In this document: positions 61,060-64,000 of the stretch, piece by piece
Numbering within the stretch: the first letter of the stretch is position 1
Layout of the letters: the number at the start of each line of letters is the position of its first letter
The notes under the pieces: generated by a model
Databases searched by the model: none
What the model saw: the letters and a program-made list of their open reading frames with translations, nothing else
Told to the model about the DNA's origin: nothing
Position numbers and translations under genes: made by a program
DNA from: Malus domestica
Taxonomy: Eukaryota; Streptophyta; Magnoliopsida; Rosales; Rosaceae
Assembly (NCBI RefSeq): GCF_042453785.1
Contig: NC_091664.1
Location: 29,684,501 to 29,748,500 of the forward strand
DNA length: 64,000 nt
Direction: 5' to 3'

Positions 61060-64000
61060 ATGGCTTTCTCTAAGTCCATAGCCTTTTTAGCTGTGCTTCT
61101 GGTAGCGCTGCCCATCGCTGCTTTCGCGGACTGGCCGTATAACTTAGCTCCTACTATTGCCGGTAAGCACTTCATTTTATCTCCAAAACAGATTTTTTTT
61201 CAAACTTTGTCTGTAACTCACTGTAGGCTCGACAAACAAAGAGAAGATGTTTATGAACGACATGTATAGTCTCTTTTTATATAGAGTAAAAGACTGTTTA
61301 CTACCCTCATGTTTCGTGATTTTCAACATTTAGTATATTAAGTTTTTTTCGTCTCAGATTCATATTTTGGAACAGTCTCATACATCCGTTAGTCAAACTG
61401 TTAAATTTGCCGTTAATTGTGACGTGGCGTCCATGTGAACAATGACTGGGCGCCACGTGTCATCCATGTTTCTTCTTCTTCTTCTTCCTCCGACTGAAAC
61501 TTTTTTTTTTCCTTCTTCTTCTTCTTCTCCTTCCTCCGAATCTGGGGAAGTTTTTTTTTTTTTTTTTTTCCTTCTTCTTCTTCTTCCTCCGAATTTGGGT
61601 TGCAGATTCGGTTTTTTTTTCTTCTTCTTTCTTCTTCTTCTTCTTCTTCCTCCGACTGCAACTTTTTTTTTTCTTCCTCCTTCTTCTCCTTCTTCCTTCT
61701 TCTCATTCTTCCTTCTTCTTCCTTCTTCTTCCTCCGAATCTGGGGAAGATAAAGGTTTTTTTTTTTCTTCTTCTTCTTCTTCTTCTTCTTCTTCTTCTTC
61801 TTCTTCTTCTTCTTCTTCTTCTTCTTCTTCTTCTTCTTCTTCTTCTTCTTCTTCTTCTTCTTCTTCTTCTTCTTCTTCTTCTTCTTCTTCTTCTTCTTCT
61901 TCTTCTTCTTCTTCTTCTTCTTCTTCTTCTTCTTCTTCTTCCTTCGACTGCAACTTTTTTTTTCTTCCTCCTTCTTCTCCTTCTTCCTTCCTCCTTCTTC
62001 TTCTTCCTTCCTCCTTCATCTTCTTCCTTCTTCTTCCTTCTCCTCCCCAGATTCGGAAGAAGAAGAAGAAGAAGAAAAAAAAAATTCCCTAGATTTGGAG
62101 GAAGAAGAAGAAGAAGGAGAAGGAAGAAGAAGGAAGAAGGAGAAAAAGGGGAAGGAAGAAGGAGGAAGGAAGAACAAGAAGGTCTTCTTCTTCTTCTTCT
62201 TCTTCTTCTTCTTCTTCTTCTTCTTCTTCCTTCGACTGCAACTTTTTTTTTCTTCCTCCTTCTTCTCCTTCTTCCTTCCTCCTTCTTCTTCTTCCTTCCT
62301 CCTTCATCTTCTTCCTTCTTCTTCCTTCTCCTCCCCAGATTCGGAAGAAGAAGAAGAAGAAGAAAAAAAAAATTCCCTAGATTTGGAGGAAGAAGAAGAA
62401 GAAGGAGAAGGAAGAAGAAGGAAGAAGGAGAAAAAGGGGAAGGAAGAAGGAGGAAGGAAGAACAAGAAGGAGGAAGAAAAAAAAATTGCAGTCGGAAGAA
62501 GTAGAAGAAGAAGAAAAAAAAACGTGGACGACACGTGGCGCCCAGTCATTGTTCACATGGGTACCACGTCACAATTAACGGCAGATTTAACAGTTTGACT
62601 AATGGATGTATGAGACTGTCCCAAAATTTACATTTTAGGTATGAATCTGAGACAAAAAAAAACTTGATGTACTAAATGTTGAAAACCACGAAACATGAGG
62701 ATAGTAAACAATCTTTTACCCTATTATATATATAAGTTGGTTTCTTTCTTCTTACACATCTTCTTCTTGTTACAGCTCAAATATGTGATCAAGTTGAGTG
62801 TGGAAAGGGAACATGCAAATTTGATATAAACGAACCATTAGGTTTCACGTGCGAGTGCGACCCTAACTGGAAGCGAACGCGTGATGGTGACGATGATTTG
62901 AAGTTTCTCCCCTGTGTCATCCCCAACTGTAAGCTCTAATTCTTGTTGGATTTTTGGATCGTCGGGCCTGCCCCACTCTAACGATACCGATATTGTCCTC
63001 GCCTTTAACACCTGCCCAATTCGTCAGGTGTGGAGTTTTACCACAAAAGGTCTCGGTACTAGTTAGAGTGGAGTAATCATATTTAAACCCCTTGGTTTCT
63101 TTTCCCACCACTGATTTGGGACTTTAACAATTCTCTCCCTCTCGAATAAAACTTGAGGAGCAAGATTTTGTTTTGCAGGATGTCACTTAGGATCGATTCT
63201 AATTTTTCGTGTTTCGCAGGCACACTGAACTACAACTGCCAGCCCGCTCCACCTCCAGTTCCTCAGAAAGAAGTCCCTCGCAATTTGTCTGCCTTTGAAC
63301 GTAATTACCACTAAGCCAGCTCAATTATCTCATCCATTAATTCACATAATTAAATTAATCGCTTGGTTATTATTAATTTGTTACTAATAACTCAAAATTT
63401 TGGGGTTTAAACAGCTTGTTACTGGGCTTACTGCGGAGAAGGTAACTGCGTAAGGAACAGTACATACCATTACACCCCCATCTGTGAATGCAACTCCGGC
63501 GCCACTAATCTTCTCAATGTCACATTATTCCCCTGCTACAATCAATGTATGAACTCTAACTAATTACTTGTCTTAATTCTGGTTTAAAACATAATTAACA
63601 AACTTTCGAGAAGCTGGAGACAGTGACAGGAACTCTAATTTTTTCGTAATCTTTCAGGCACGCTTCAGAGTGACTGTGCGAGCCTTGGAATCAAGGTTGC
63701 AAACTCAAATTCCTCCACTAGCCCTGGGAGCACCACTAACTCTGGGAGTGACAATAGTCAAGGTGAGACTGTAATTTGTTTGTTCTTTTTGGGTTATCAA
63801 ATTTTAGACTTGAGATTAAGGCAAACTAATTAAAAGCCCGTTCGATGACCATGTTATTTTTAGATTAATTTCTAATTAACAATAAGGATCAAGACTTGGT
63901 CAAGGGGCTTGAGGTTTCAAAAGTCGACATTTCTTCGTAATTAACTATGAAAATAAAACCTAAAATCTATAACTCAGCCATGTTGAGCACTCAAATAACA
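61060..64000 (+). CDS. Secreted cysteine-rich EGF-like protein, partial (3' end beyond window)
   Basis: Exons seen: 61060-61162, 62776-62928, 63220-63300, 63415-63546, 63658-63762; a donor follows at 63763 and the last exon(s) lie beyond 64000. The N-terminus MAFSKSIAFLAVLLVALPIA and AFA is a clear signal peptide. Two EGF-like cysteine modules follow: CDQVECGKGTCKFDINEPLG and FTCECDPNW, then CYWAYCGEGNCVRN and TPICECNSGATN. A Ser/Thr-rich tail segment (NSSTSSPGSTTNSGSDNSQ) follows. That order suggests a secreted or GPI-anchored apoplastic protein, probably ending in an anchor signal. Every junction is phase 1. I do not recognise a named gene. Intron 1 (61163-62775) is mostly the inverted-repeat element listed next. 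Confidence 0.85.
61767..61940 (+). repeat. (CTT)n trinucleotide tract, about 58 units
   Basis: A pure-looking CTT run of ~174 bp inside the intronic element. A second run of ~15 units (62183-62228) separates the two copies of a 288-bp-period duplication. Long translated frames on either strand here (poly-Glu, poly-Ser, poly-Phe) are artefacts of the repeat. Confidence 0.92.
61941..62470 (+). repeat. Tandem duplication, period 288 bp, within the CTT-rich element
   Basis: The 242-bp segment 61941-62182 (from CCTTCGACTGCAAC to AACAAGAAGG) recurs at 62229-62470 with no difference that I could see. The copies are separated by the (TTC)n run at 62183-62228. Each copy spans a pyrimidine-to-purine switch at CTCCCCAGATTCGGAAG. 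Near-identity suggests a recent event. Confidence 0.85.

Larger units (their letters stand above)
61284..62721. mobile_element. 1.44-kb inverted-repeat (MULE-like) element filled with CTT/GAA tracts, inside intron 1
   Basis: The left ~195 bp (GAGTAAAAGACTGTTTACTA, CATGTTTCGTGATTTTCAAC, GTTAATTGTGACGTGG, GACTGGGCGCCACGTGTC) are mirrored at the right, which ends CTTTTACCC. The flanks TTTTATATA (61275-61283) and TATTATATA (62722-62730) are a 9-bp duplication with one difference. The interior is almost purely CTT-type pyrimidine then GAA-type purine sequence, so the two halves could pair over most of their length. No transposase is present. It makes up nearly 90% of the intron. Confidence 0.88.

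Noticed and set aside
61393-62598. Long open frames giving poly-Glu, poly-Ser/Leu/Phe or Lys/Arg-Glu proteins on both strands
   Set aside because: They are translations of CTT/GAA repeats inside an intronic transposon, open in most frames simply because the repeat lacks stops.

Overview
This is a 64-kb stretch of a plant nuclear chromosome. The genes are intron-rich, the spacers AT-rich, and many small non-autonomous transposons are present. The repeats (a Cassandra-type solo LTR carrying a 5S rRNA-like block, an Au-type SINE, a tRNA-derived SINE in four copies, an abundant ~150-bp MITE family) and the protein sequences suggest a eudicot. A woody Rosaceae such as apple or pear is my best guess. 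That is an inference from remembered repeat families, not a search result.

Layout, left to right. 1-2.7 kb: LINE and LTR remnants, then the leader of a DUF868 gene (2730-3629). 3.6-9.9 kb: gene-poor, with SINEs and MITEs. 9.9-20.7 kb: an NDRG-like (NDL) alpha/beta hydrolase-fold gene (10 exons), a His/Arg/Asp-rich orphan gene on the minus strand, a TSO1/TCX CXC-domain DNA-binding gene (10 exons) and a single-exon F-box gene, with a broken F-box fragment just beyond. 22.0-31.3 kb: a head-to-head pair sharing about 430 bp of promoter, EMC2 (minus, 9 exons) and a TruD/PUS7 pseudouridine synthase (plus, 20 exons). The PUS7 gene contains a very convincing U12-type AT-AC intron. 32.0 kb: a tRNA-Phe(GAA) gene. 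34.4-36.9 kb: a two-exon trihelix factor like Arabidopsis GTL2. 37-44.5 kb: a repeat-rich spacer. 45.7-52.1 kb: a NIMA-related kinase gene (14 coding exons) convergent with an IQD calmodulin-binding gene whose last coding exon is only 21 nt. 53.9-55.8 kb: a small probable mitochondrial (mL40-like) protein gene. 56-60.9 kb: another repeat-rich spacer. 61.06 kb to the right edge: a secreted cysteine-rich EGF-like gene whose first intron is mostly a 1.4-kb inverted-repeat transposon filled with CTT/GAA tracts; the gene runs off the window.

The genes are independent housekeeping or regulatory genes and do not form a pathway cluster. Recurring themes are cell-cycle links (the TCX gene with an E2F-type site upstream, the NEK kinase, and an E2F-like palindrome just upstream of PUS7) and GA/CT microsatellites in or near several 5' leaders. 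I did not find a novel defence or biosynthetic system. The most notable items are the AT-AC intron, the CTT-filled hairpin element, a LINE-tailed non-autonomous retroposon with a 19-bp target duplication, and several MITEs whose ends can be fixed to the base by their target-site duplications. Coding exon sums were checked by hand and are divisible by three for every complete gene model given.
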